A stretch of DNA of 54,503 bases from CAYZIC01 sp964478335 (GTDB lineage: Bacteria; Verrucomicrobiota; Kiritimatiellia; RFP12; DVOR01): positions 1 to 54,503 of the forward strand of contig CAYZIC010000006.1 in the NCBI GenBank assembly GCA_964478335.1, read 5' to 3'. Position 1 is the first letter of the stretch; each line of letters begins with the position of its first letter. The translations under genes were made by a program, and so were the position numbers. Below the pieces are notes generated by a model. It was not told the DNA's origin. It did no database searches and saw nothing but the letters and a program-made list of their open reading frames with translations. Positions 8,488-15,089 of the stretch are shown in pieces.

Positions 8488-9981
8488 ATGACGATCGTAC
8501 TGTACACCAATAGTATATCACCACATCAGCTACCGCTGGCGCGGGAGCTTGTCTCACGTGTCGGTGAAGCGAACTTTCGCTACTTCTATACATTGAAGCC
8601 TACCAAAGAACGCTTACAAATGGGATGGTTGATTGGCGATCTCCCTGCTTGGTGCGTCTACGAGAAAGAATACGCTGATGCGCAGCAGTGGCTGGAGTCC
8701 TGCGATCTCCTTTTAAGCGGTAACCGCACAGTTGGTCTCTTTGAGAAACGTGCGCAATCAGGCAAGCTGACCTGTTATATGTCCGAACGTTGGTTTAAGC
8801 CCGCCCTTGGCTTTGGCCGTATCTTTGTGCCAAGCTATTTTAAGATGGCCAAGCGTGTGGTGCATCTGTTGAAGCAATCATCATTATTTTATTATTTACC
8901 AATGGGCATTCACGGTGCTAGAGATATGGCACGCTTGTGTGACTTTATGTCCTTCTGCGAACCCGACCCTCAAGAAGGGTGGGGGAGTAGAATCATTAAG
9001 AGCGTGCGAGGCCTCCTCGGTTTGAGTAGAATTACGTTTCAATCATCCCCGATGGGGAAGATTTCAAGGGACAAGGGACAAGGTGCAAGGTACAAGGTGC
9101 AAGGCGCAAGCGCAGCGAGCTGCGCAGACCAAGAACTAGACCTAGACCAAAGCACGCAGAGCGTGCAAACTCTTGAACCTCGAACCTCGAACCTCGAACC
9201 TCTAAAATCCACCTGGTCGGCTAAGGCTGGCGCAGCAGCGCTGCTTGAGTTCTATGAAGCGCACGAAGTGCAGGTAGAAGGGACAAGGAACAAGGAACAA
9301 GGAACAAGCGTAGCGAGCTGCGCAGACCAAGGCACGAAGAGCGTGCAAAACCTTGAACCTCATACCTTGAACCTCGAACCTGCCACATACGCATCGAAGA
9401 TGCGTATGTGGGCCTACTTCGTCGCTCCTAGCGAGAAGACTGATGAGGAATTGACCGCACTTCGAGCCGAACAGTGGCAAGCGATCCAAGCAAAGGAACG
9501 TCCACTCCACATTTTGTGGGTGGGACGTTTGCTTGCTTGGAAGAGCGTTGACACGCTCTTCAAAGCAGTTGGTGCTTGCTTGGAAGAAAAATTTTTAGTG
9601 AGTCTTACGATTGTCGGCAATGGCCCTGAGCGTGCCAAGTTAGAAGCGCTTGCAGCAAAAGTCTTCCCAGCTCCCAGCTCCCAAAATCCAAACCCTATCA
9701 CCTTTTTAGATTCCGTCCCCATCACCCAGGTACGCCAATTGATGCGCGAACACGACCTCTATGTCTTGCCAAGCAATGGCTACGAAGGCTGGGGTGCTGT
9801 TGTGAGTGAAGCCATTGAGGAACAGATGACCGTCCTCGGCACCCATGAGGCAGGGAGTAGTGGCACGGTCTTGCCTGCAGAGCGTCAATTTAGGGCTGGT
9901 GACTGGAAAGCCTTAGCCGCAAAGATCGCTAATTTATGTCGCGCAGAGGCCACGGAGATCGCAGAGGCTTGTTATGAATGA
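8488..9981 (+). CDS. Glycosyltransferase family 4 with in-frame repeat insertions
   Basis: A 497-residue GT-B enzyme. The N-terminal domain begins TIVLYTNSISPHQLPLARE, and the catalytic domain has HILWVGRLLAWKSVD, IVGNGPE, LYVLPSNGYEGWG and an E-GWGAVVS-E type EX7E motif. Between the two domains the frame is filled by palindromic repeats at 9067-9201, 9275-9382 and 9383-9411, which add about 90 residues; without them the length would be about 400, usual for GT4. The inserted part is rich in Ala, Ser, Gln and Asp and probably forms a disordered loop. The 3' end carries the left arm of cassette C. Whether it is still active is unknown. Confidence 0.85.
   Translation: MTIVLYTNSISPHQLPLARELVSRVGEANFRYFYTLKPTKERLQMGWLIGDLPAWCVYEKEYADAQQWLESCDLLLSGNRTVGLFEKRAQSGKLTCYMSERWFKPALGFGRIFVPSYFKMAKRVVHLLKQSSLFYYLPMGIHGARDMARLCDFMSFCEPDPQEGWGSRIIKSVRGLLGLSRITFQSSPMGKISRDKGQGARYKVQGASAASCADQELDLDQSTQSVQTLEPRTSNLEPLKSTWSAKAGAAALLEFYEAHEVQVEGTRNKEQGTSVASCADQGTKSVQNLEPHTLNLEPATYASKMRMWAYFVAPSEKTDEELTALRAEQWQAIQAKERPLHILWVGRLLAWKSVDTLFKAVGACLEEKFLVSLTIVGNGPERAKLEALAAKVFPAPSSQNPNPITFLDSVPITQVRQLMREHDLYVLPSNGYEGWGAVVSEAIEEQMTVLGTHEAGSSGTVLPAERQFRAGDWKALAAKIANLCRAEATEIAEACYE
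9067..9201. repeat. In-frame palindromic repeat 1 inside a glycosyltransferase
   Basis: GGGACAAGG and GGTGCAAGG units on the left are mirrored by TTGAACC and TCGAACC units on the right. The core holds two hairpins, GCGCAGC-GA-GCTGCGC and GCACGC-AGA-GCGTGC. It is translated as an ASAASCADQ...LEPRTSNLEP type peptide. The same core occurs at 9275, 13283 and 15769. Confidence 0.85.
9275..9382. repeat. In-frame palindromic repeat 2 inside a glycosyltransferase
   Basis: A shorter version of repeat 1, with GGAACAAGG units, the AGCGTAGCGAGCTGCGCAGA core, the GCACG/CGTGC hairpin, and TTGAACC units on the right. It is translated as SVASCADQ then NLEPHTLNLEP, in the same frame as the other copies. Confidence 0.85.
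9383..9411. repeat. Perfect 13-bp hairpin inside coding sequence
   Basis: CCACATACGCATC pairs with GATGCGTATGTGG around a GAA loop. It directly follows in-frame repeat 2 and is read as part of the glycosyltransferase (TYASKMRMW). A perfect stem of this length is unlikely by chance in a coding region. Confidence 0.85.
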
Positions 9982-10436
9982 ATGTGAACGAGATGAATAG
10001 AATGCTCTTGGATCGCTGATCTTACGAGAGGCAATTGAAACACATCGTAGCCTTGGCCCTAGACTGCTTGAATCTGTCTATGAAAAAGTCTTGGCTGCAA
10101 GATTACGAAGAGTAGGTTGCGTAGCCGACTGTCAAAAGCCTATTGACGTGCTTGCGGATGATATCGTGATAAAAGAGGCGTTTCGTGTAGACATTATTGT
10201 GAATAACAAAATTATCATAGAATTGAAGTCTGTTGAGGTGTTGAAGCCTGTTCATACCAAGCAACTTCATACGTACTTAAAGCTGACAGGGATGCGTCTT
10301 GGCTACTTAATTAATTTTAATGTTGACTTGCTCAAGGAAGGTATCGTGCGCAAGGTCAATGATTTTTAACAAGTCTTAGAGCAAAGGCTCGCCGCAGACA
10401 CTATAAAAACTCTGCGACCTCCGTGTCCTCTGCGCG
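9940..10436. repeat. Cassette C: CGCAGAGG inverted arms around a GxxExxY pseudogene
   Basis: The left arm (9940-9966) and right arm (10410-10436) are inverted copies of a 27-base sequence with 25 matches. It begins CGCGCAGAGG and ends TCGCAGAG. The left arm lies inside the 3' end of the upstream glycosyltransferase gene. The right arm ends 18 bases before UDP-glucose dehydrogenase. This is the clearest pair of arms in the window. Confidence 0.9.
9974..10369 (+). pseudogene. GxxExxY protein gene with an early amber codon
   Basis: From the ATG at 9974, which overlaps the stop of the upstream glycosyltransferase, the frame reads MNECERDE, then TAG at 9998-10000, then NALGSLILREAIETH and the motif region GPRLLESVY. 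The rest is intact: D in FRVDIIVNN and the E-L-K triad in KIIIELKSVE are present, with the usual length. So the gene is whole except for one nonsense codon at position 9. Alternatives are a CTG start at 10016, or an ATG at 10091 that would lose the GxxExxY motif. The Arg in place of the first motif Gly is also unusual. Probably inactive unless the amber codon is read through. Confidence 0.75.
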
Positions 10437-10454
10437 AAACAAAAGGAAATCATC

Positions 10455-11801
10455 ATGAATAGAAACATTGTTTGTATTGGTGCGGGCTATATCGGTGGAC
10501 CGACTATGGCTGTCATCGCTCAAAAGAACCCTGATCGTAAGGTTATCGTGGTTGATATCAACCACGAACGTATCGCTGCGTGGAACTCCGATAACCTCCC
10601 CATCTACGAACCTGGCCTTCAGGAGGTCGTTGAATCTTGCCGTGGCAAGAACCTCTTCTTCTCCACAGACATCGACGCTGCAATCCGCGAATGCGATATC
10701 ATCTTTGTGGGTGTCAATACGCCGACGAAGACCTTCGGCCGTGGCGCAGGTCGTGCTTCTGACTTGCAATACTGGGAATCAACCGCTCGCAATATATCGA
10801 AGGTCGCTAACGGTGATAAGATCGTCGTCGAAAAGTCTACGTTGCCTGTTCGCACCGCTGCTGCCATGGAAGCAATCCTCGCAGAACACCCTGAACACAC
10901 CTTCCAAGTCCTTTCCAATCCGGAGTTCCTCGCAGAAGGTACCGCCATCAATGACCTGCTCAATCCTGACCGTGTCTTGATCGGTGGACCACAAACGCCT
11001 AAGGGCCAAGAGGCTGTTCAGGTGTTGAGCGATGTCTACGCTGCATGGGTGCCTCGTGAAAAGATTCTCACGACCAACGTTTGGTCTGCAGAACTCACCA
11101 AGCTCGCAGCCAATGCGATGCTGGCGCAACGCGTCTCCTCGATCAATGCCTTCTCTGCGCTCTGCGAAGCAACAGGTGCCAATGTAGAAGAGGTCGCTCG
11201 TGTGATGGGCGCTGACAATCGTATCGGCTCGAAATTCCTCAAAGCTGGCCCTGGATTCGGTGGTTCGTGCTTTAAGAAGGATGTGCTCAACCTCGTTTAT
11301 CTTTGCGAAACCTATGGTCTTCAAGAGGCTGCAGACTACTGGAATCAAGTGATCTTGATGAATGACTACCAGCAAGAACGCATTGTCGCGCGTATGCTTA
11401 AAGAAATGTTCAATACCGTTGCCAATAAGAAGATTGCGATTCTTGGGTTTGCCTTCAAGGCCAATACCGGTGACACCCGTGAAGCCCCTGCGATTAATGT
11501 CTGTAAAATGCTCGCAGAAGAACACGCCAAGCTCGCCGTGACCGACCCCAAGGCCTTGCCTAATGCTAAGAAGGATTTGGTAGCGTTGAATAACGTCACC
11601 TACACTGAAGACCCCTATGAAGCCATTCAAGATGCCGATGCCGTTGTGCTTATGACCGATTGGGCTGAGTATCAATCACTCGATTGGCAACGCATCTTCG
11701 CCTCCATGCGCAAACCCGCCTTTGTCTTCGACACCCGCAACCACCTCGATGCCTCAGCCCTTAAGTCCATCGGCTTCCTCTATCGTGGTATGGGTAAGTA
11801 G
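10455..11801 (+). CDS. ugd: UDP-glucose 6-dehydrogenase
   Basis: A 448-residue NAD-dependent enzyme that oxidises UDP-glucose twice to UDP-glucuronate, a precursor for acidic polysaccharides. It has the N-terminal GAGYIGGPT dinucleotide-binding loop, EKSTLPVRTA, and the catalytic Cys near residue 272 in GGSCFKKDV. The stretch from NLPIYEPGLQEVVESCRGKN to LFFSTDID closely resembles the animal enzyme rather than the shorter enterobacterial one. AAGGA precedes the ATG at a good distance. Codon use is richer in C-ending codons than in the flanking transferases, which fits high expression. It supports the view that this locus makes a uronic-acid-containing polymer. Confidence 0.95.
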   Translation: MNRNIVCIGAGYIGGPTMAVIAQKNPDRKVIVVDINHERIAAWNSDNLPIYEPGLQEVVESCRGKNLFFSTDIDAAIRECDIIFVGVNTPTKTFGRGAGRASDLQYWESTARNISKVANGDKIVVEKSTLPVRTAAAMEAILAEHPEHTFQVLSNPEFLAEGTAINDLLNPDRVLIGGPQTPKGQEAVQVLSDVYAAWVPREKILTTNVWSAELTKLAANAMLAQRVSSINAFSALCEATGANVEEVARVMGADNRIGSKFLKAGPGFGGSCFKKDVLNLVYLCETYGLQEAADYWNQVILMNDYQQERIVARMLKEMFNTVANKKIAILGFAFKANTGDTREAPAINVCKMLAEEHAKLAVTDPKALPNAKKDLVALNNVTYTEDPYEAIQDADAVVLMTDWAEYQSLDWQRIFASMRKPAFVFDTRNHLDASALKSIGFLYRGMGK

Positions 11802-11825
11802 TGGACCAGCGAGGTGCGACAGGGA

Positions 11826-12257
11826 CTAGTTGCTAGTTGCTAGTTGCTAGTTGCTAGTTGCTAGTGGTCGGATAACGAAAGGAGCGCCTATGTCTAACTA
11901 CAATGATTTGTTGGCTTATAAAGCTGCACGTAAGGTAGCGAAGGCTATTTACTTGCATGCGCAGAGCTTTCCTCAATTTGAAAAGTTTGCCTTGGCAGAC
12001 CAACTACGCCGTGCCGCCGTCTCCATCTTCTCGAATATTGCAGAGGGATGTGGGAGAGGTACTAATAAAGACTTTGCACACTTCCTTGAGATGTCAAGAG
12101 GTTCGCTACAAGAAACAGAATCACAATTCGACTTCGCTGTAGAATTAGGCTTTTGCGATGATTCTGATGAAGTTCGGCAAGACATTACTGAATGCGGCAA
12201 GCTGATTAACGGCTTGATTAAACATTTGAAGGCTAGCCACTAGCCACTAGCAACTAA
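11826..12257. repeat. Cassette D: CTAGTTG inverted arms around a four-helix-bundle gene
   Basis: The left arm (11826-11867) is a perfect tandem run of the heptamer CTAGTTG, six copies ending CTAGTGG. The right arm (12231-12257) is the inverted form, CTAGCCA repeated and then CTAGCAACTA. The right arm provides the last codons and the TAG stop of the gene. A perfect tandem run suggests recent expansion. Confidence 0.85.
11890..12243 (+). CDS. Four-helix-bundle protein (23S rRNA intervening-sequence type)
   Basis: A 117-residue homologue of the protein at 8091. It starts NYNDLLAYKAARKVAKAIY and carries SIFSNIAEGCGRG then KDFAHFLEMSRGSLQE, the family signature. I chose the ATG at 11890 because AAAGGAG lies 7 bases upstream; an in-frame start at 11851 would translate repeat DNA. 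The last residues ASH and the stop come from the right arm of cassette D. Sequence similarity to the first copy is clear but far from identity, so this is not a recent duplicate. Function unknown. Confidence 0.9.
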   Translation: MSNYNDLLAYKAARKVAKAIYLHAQSFPQFEKFALADQLRRAAVSIFSNIAEGCGRGTNKDFAHFLEMSRGSLQETESQFDFAVELGFCDDSDEVRQDITECGKLINGLIKHLKASH

Positions 12258-12274
12258 ATCCGAAGGATTTCCCC

Positions 12275-13660
12275 ATGAAAATTATCCATATCATTACCGG
12301 TATTTCTCGTAACAGCGGGGGGCCTGCGCGCTCTTCGCAAGGGCTTGTCGCGGCTCTTAATCACGCGGGTGTTGAAGCTTGGTTGCTCTCATGTGTCGTT
12401 GGCGAAGAGGCTTGGTTGCCTGGTGTTACCAACTTTAAGGCACCAACTGTTGCGGGCAATAAGGCCTTACATCAATTTTTCATTGATGCGATTCATGAGG
12501 TCAAGCCTGACTTGATTCACTTGCATGGTATTTGGCAATGGCAAATTCACTTAGCGGCAAAGGCTGCTCGGGCATGTAGCATTCCCTATGTTGTGGCACC
12601 AAGAGGCATGCTTGAACCGTGGTCATTGGAACAGCGCAAGTGGAAAAAACGCCTTGCCTTGTGGCTCTATCAAGGAAACGACCTGCGCCGTGCGGCTGCA
12701 CTTCATGCAACCGCAGAGTCAGAAGCTGAACAATTCCGCAAGCTCGGTTTTAAGCAGGAGATTATTCTTTCCCCCAATGCTGTTAATGTGCCAGATGCGC
12801 TTCCGCCTAGCCAACGCCAAGCAGATGGTAAGCGTCGTGCGCTCTTTATGTCACGTATCCATCCCAAAAAAGGACTCGTCGAACTCATGGAGGCCTGGTC
12901 AAAGGTAAATCATGCTCAGTGGGTATTAGAAATTGTCGGAACTGATTCTGATGGCTATCAAAAAACTGTAGAAGAAGCCGCTCGTCATTTTGGTGTGGCC
13001 GATTCTGTGATCTTTACAGGGCCTTTAATGGATGAGGTAAAATGGCAAGCTTATTGCCGAGCCGATCTATTCGTCTTGCCGACCTACTCGGAGAATTTTG
13101 GTATCGTCATCGCAGAGGCTCTTTACGCTCACGTTCCCGTGATCACCACCAAAGGCACCCCATGGCAGGAGCTGGAAGGATACAAAGAGGAGCAAGGTTC
13201 AAGGAGCAAGGTTCAAGGACACATAGCGTCCGCAACAAGCAACGCGAAAGAGTCGAACGTCGATAGTCGAACGACGGGAGCAAGCGCAGCGAGCTGCGTA
13301 GACCAAGAACGAGACCTAAGCCAAGATCCCAATGCTGAAACTTCGTCTTGTCAAGCGGAGGCTCTAGCCGACAATCCAGCCGTGGCGCAGCCACACTGCG
13401 GAGTGCAACGACAATCAAGCACGGTCTCCGACCGTCCCTCGGGCTCTGAACTCGGGCTTTCCTCTAACGGCCGTTGCGGTTGGTGGATCGACATCGGTAT
13501 TGAACCATTGATCATCGCCTTGCGTGAAGCAATGGCGCTCTCTGATGAGCAACGTCATCAACTTGGCCTCAATGGCCGTCAACTCGTAGAAGCCAAATAC
13601 ACGTGGCCAGCTGTCGCCCAAATGATGGTCAATGGTTATAAAAGTGTTTTGTCGAAATAA
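12275..13660 (+). CDS. Glycosyltransferase family 4 with a large in-frame insertion
   Basis: A 461-residue GT-B enzyme. GGPARSSQGL lies near the N-terminus, HLHGIWQW and VAPRGMLEPWSL follow, and the catalytic domain has ALFMSRIHPKKGL, LFVLPTYSENFG and an E-NFGIVIA-E EX7E motif. In relatives the segment TPWQEL is followed closely by GWWIDIG; here about 98 extra residues from repeat DNA (13175-13470) separate them. The rest is collinear with the family, so the insertion lies in a loop next to the sugar-nucleotide site. It may still fold. The gene follows cassette D by 18 bases. Confidence 0.88.
   Translation: MKIIHIITGISRNSGGPARSSQGLVAALNHAGVEAWLLSCVVGEEAWLPGVTNFKAPTVAGNKALHQFFIDAIHEVKPDLIHLHGIWQWQIHLAAKAARACSIPYVVAPRGMLEPWSLEQRKWKKRLALWLYQGNDLRRAAALHATAESEAEQFRKLGFKQEIILSPNAVNVPDALPPSQRQADGKRRALFMSRIHPKKGLVELMEAWSKVNHAQWVLEIVGTDSDGYQKTVEEAARHFGVADSVIFTGPLMDEVKWQAYCRADLFVLPTYSENFGIVIAEALYAHVPVITTKGTPWQELEGYKEEQGSRSKVQGHIASATSNAKESNVDSRTTGASAASCVDQERDLSQDPNAETSSCQAEALADNPAVAQPHCGVQRQSSTVSDRPSGSELGLSSNGRCGWWIDIGIEPLIIALREAMALSDEQRHQLGLNGRQLVEAKYTWPAVAQMMVNGYKSVLSK
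13175..13470. repeat. In-frame palindromic repeat 3 inside a glycosyltransferase
   Basis: About 296 bases with GAGCAAGGTTCAAGG units at the left, GTCGAACG units, the AGCGCAGCGAGCTGCG core near 13283, and several further dyads. It is fully open in the frame of the host gene. Its first part shares GAACGACGGGAGCAAGC with the repeat at 15751, so the two belong to one family. Confidence 0.8.
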
Positions 13661-13710
13661 AGGACATCAGCGGAATTCTCACCATCCTTTAAATTACGTG
13701 AAGGTTTTTT

Positions 13711-14271
13711 ATGCAAGTTAATTTAACGAATTATCAGAGTGTTCTCTCTACCAGAAATCGTTTTGCTCGATTGCTGTGGAATATTTGCTGTGTGATTTTT
13801 TTCAGACCAACACCTCCAGTTGGTTCGATTTTTCGAAGGTGGAGACGATTTGTCCTATCTATTTTTGGAGCAAAATTACATGTGACCGCGAATGTTTACC
13901 CCAGTGTTAAAATATGGGCACCATGGAATTTGAAGATGGGTGCGTATTCAGCATTAGCCACGAATGTTAATGTCTACAACACAGGGATGATTGATATTGG
14001 TGAACAGGTAACAATTTCTCAAGGTGCTTATTTATGTCCTGGTAGTCATGATATCAGTAATCCTAAATTCCCCATGATCTGCTCCGCTATGACAATTGAG
14101 GATTCTGTTTGGATTGCTACTGAAGCTTTTGTTGGTGGTCGTAATGTAACCGTCGGCGAAGGAGCGGTCGTCGCTGCTCGAGCAGTTGTCATGCAATCTG
14201 TTGAGCCCTGGACGGTCGTCGGTGGTAACCCTGCTAAGTTTATCAAAAAGAGGGTGCTGCGCAGCGAGTAA
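13711..14271 (+). CDS. WcaF-like hexapeptide acetyltransferase
   Basis: A 186-residue left-handed beta-helix acyltransferase of the colanic-acid WcaF type, expected to O-acetylate a polysaccharide intermediate with acetyl-CoA in the cytoplasm. FRPTPPVGSIFRRWRRFVLSIFG is the usual N-terminal helix region. Hexapeptide turns follow (VTANVYPSVKIWAPWNL, IDIGEQVTISQGAYLCPGSHD), and VEPWTVVGGNPAKFIKKR is the standard C-terminal end. The length is normal. AAGG precedes the ATG. Acceptor specificity is unknown. Confidence 0.9.
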   Translation: MQVNLTNYQSVLSTRNRFARLLWNICCVIFFRPTPPVGSIFRRWRRFVLSIFGAKLHVTANVYPSVKIWAPWNLKMGAYSALATNVNVYNTGMIDIGEQVTISQGAYLCPGSHDISNPKFPMICSAMTIEDSVWIATEAFVGGRNVTVGEGAVVAARAVVMQSVEPWTVVGGNPAKFIKKRVLRSE

Positions 14272-14280
14272 ACTCGCAAG

Positions 14281-14343
14281 CTAGTGGACGGTGTACAGTG
14301 TACGGTGTACGGTAGACGGTGGACGGTAGACGGCTGATTCAGA
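14281..14343. repeat. GTGTACGGT tandem repeat
   Basis: Units such as GTGTACAGT, GTGTACGGT, GTAGACGGT and GTGGACGGT follow one another with a period of about 9 bases just after the WcaF-like gene. Together with the 214-bp element that follows, it fills the 341-base gap before GxxExxY gene 3. Confidence 0.7.
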
Positions 14344-14557
14344 TTTTAATGCAAAGAAGCAAAGAGTTAAAGAAGACGGACTACGGATGTCGAGTATGAG
14401 GCAATGAGCAACTCTTCGAGCGAGCTCGATCGTTGCTCATACCTACATCCTCTTGACTCCCTATGGTCGTCATCGCTGTGCGATACCATCCGAGTCCTTG
14501 GGCGACTGCGTCGCCAGGTTCGAGGTGAGAGAGGGAGGCGGAGCCTCCTAGTCCAAG
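14344..14557. repeat. 214-bp structured repeat, copy 2
   Basis: Same length and near-identical to 5781-5994. Hairpin 1 keeps TGAGCAA/TTGCTCA, and hairpin 2 (14455-14496) is unchanged. Hairpin 3 at 14501-14515 reads GGCGAC-TGC-GTCGCC where copy 1 has GGCAGC-AGA-GCTGCC. Two stem positions therefore changed on both sides, keeping pairing. A further AGCAGC-GAA-GCTGCT hairpin follows at 14576-14590, just before the next GxxExxY gene. Confidence 0.85.
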
Positions 14558-15075
14558 TAGGAATCCAAGACCAAGAGCAGCGAAGCTGCTAGGTAATAGG
14601 TTGGAGGTTTGTATGACAGATGATGAGCTTTCTTATAAGATTATCGGGGCGATCCTTGAGGTGCATGCTGTGCTGGGTGGACCTGGACTGCTCGAGTCTG
14701 TCTATGAGGCTGCACTTGAGAAGGAATTGTTGTCTCGTGGGCTTGATGTGAAGCGTCAAGTCCAAGTACCGATCGTCTATAAGGGTGATGTCGTTGGGGA
14801 TCCTTTGCGTCTTGATTTGTTTGTGAATGATCGAATCATCATTGAGCTAAAAGCTGTTACCGAAATGCATGATGTCTTTAAAAGCCAGCTCTTGACCTAT
14901 TTAAGAGTGATGAATCTGCGCCTCGGTTTGCTCGTCAATTTTGGTGTGCCGTATGTGAAAGATGGCATTACACGTGTTTTGAATAATCGTTTTAACGAAT
15001 GTTAAATAAGAAAAGACCAGCTTCTTGATCACTTGTGAGCATGAAGCTTCTTTCCTTCTTTGAACCTTTGCGTTT
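14348..15075. repeat. Cassette E: GCAAAGA inverted arms around a GxxExxY gene
   Basis: The left arm (14348-14376) has AATGCAAAGAAGCAAAGAG. The right arm (15047-15075) has the inverted form, CTTCTTTCC, CTTTGAAC and CTTTGCGTT. About 20 of 27 bases pair, the weakest of the five cassettes. The 214-bp element lies between the left arm and the gene. Confidence 0.6.
14613..15005 (+). CDS. GxxExxY protein, PD-(D/E)XK-like
   Basis: A 130-residue GxxExxY protein. G25-L-L-E28-S-V-Y31 gives the name motif, and D68 with E78-L-K80 forms the putative PD-(D/E)XK site with the same spacing as the copy at 6101. The start at 14613 has GGAGG six bases upstream; the in-frame TTG at 14601 overlaps that site and is rejected. 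Length and ends are typical, so this copy appears intact. Function is unknown. It sits in cassette E, downstream of the second 214-bp element. Confidence 0.9.
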   Translation: MTDDELSYKIIGAILEVHAVLGGPGLLESVYEAALEKELLSRGLDVKRQVQVPIVYKGDVVGDPLRLDLFVNDRIIIELKAVTEMHDVFKSQLLTYLRVMNLRLGLLVNFGVPYVKDGITRVLNNRFNEC

Positions 15076-15089
15076 AGAAAGTATTGATC

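Noticed and set aside
10779..11675. A 298-residue minus-strand frame opposite UDP-glucose dehydrogenase
   Set aside because: It lies opposite a well-supported enzyme gene and shows no recognisable domain.
11826..11867. The CTAGTTG tandem run as a CRISPR array
   Set aside because: The unit is 7 bases with no spacers and no cas genes are near.
6059..15075. The cassettes as ordinary IS elements
   Set aside because: No transposase gene lies within the arms, the arms differ between cassettes, and no target-site duplications could be made out by eye.
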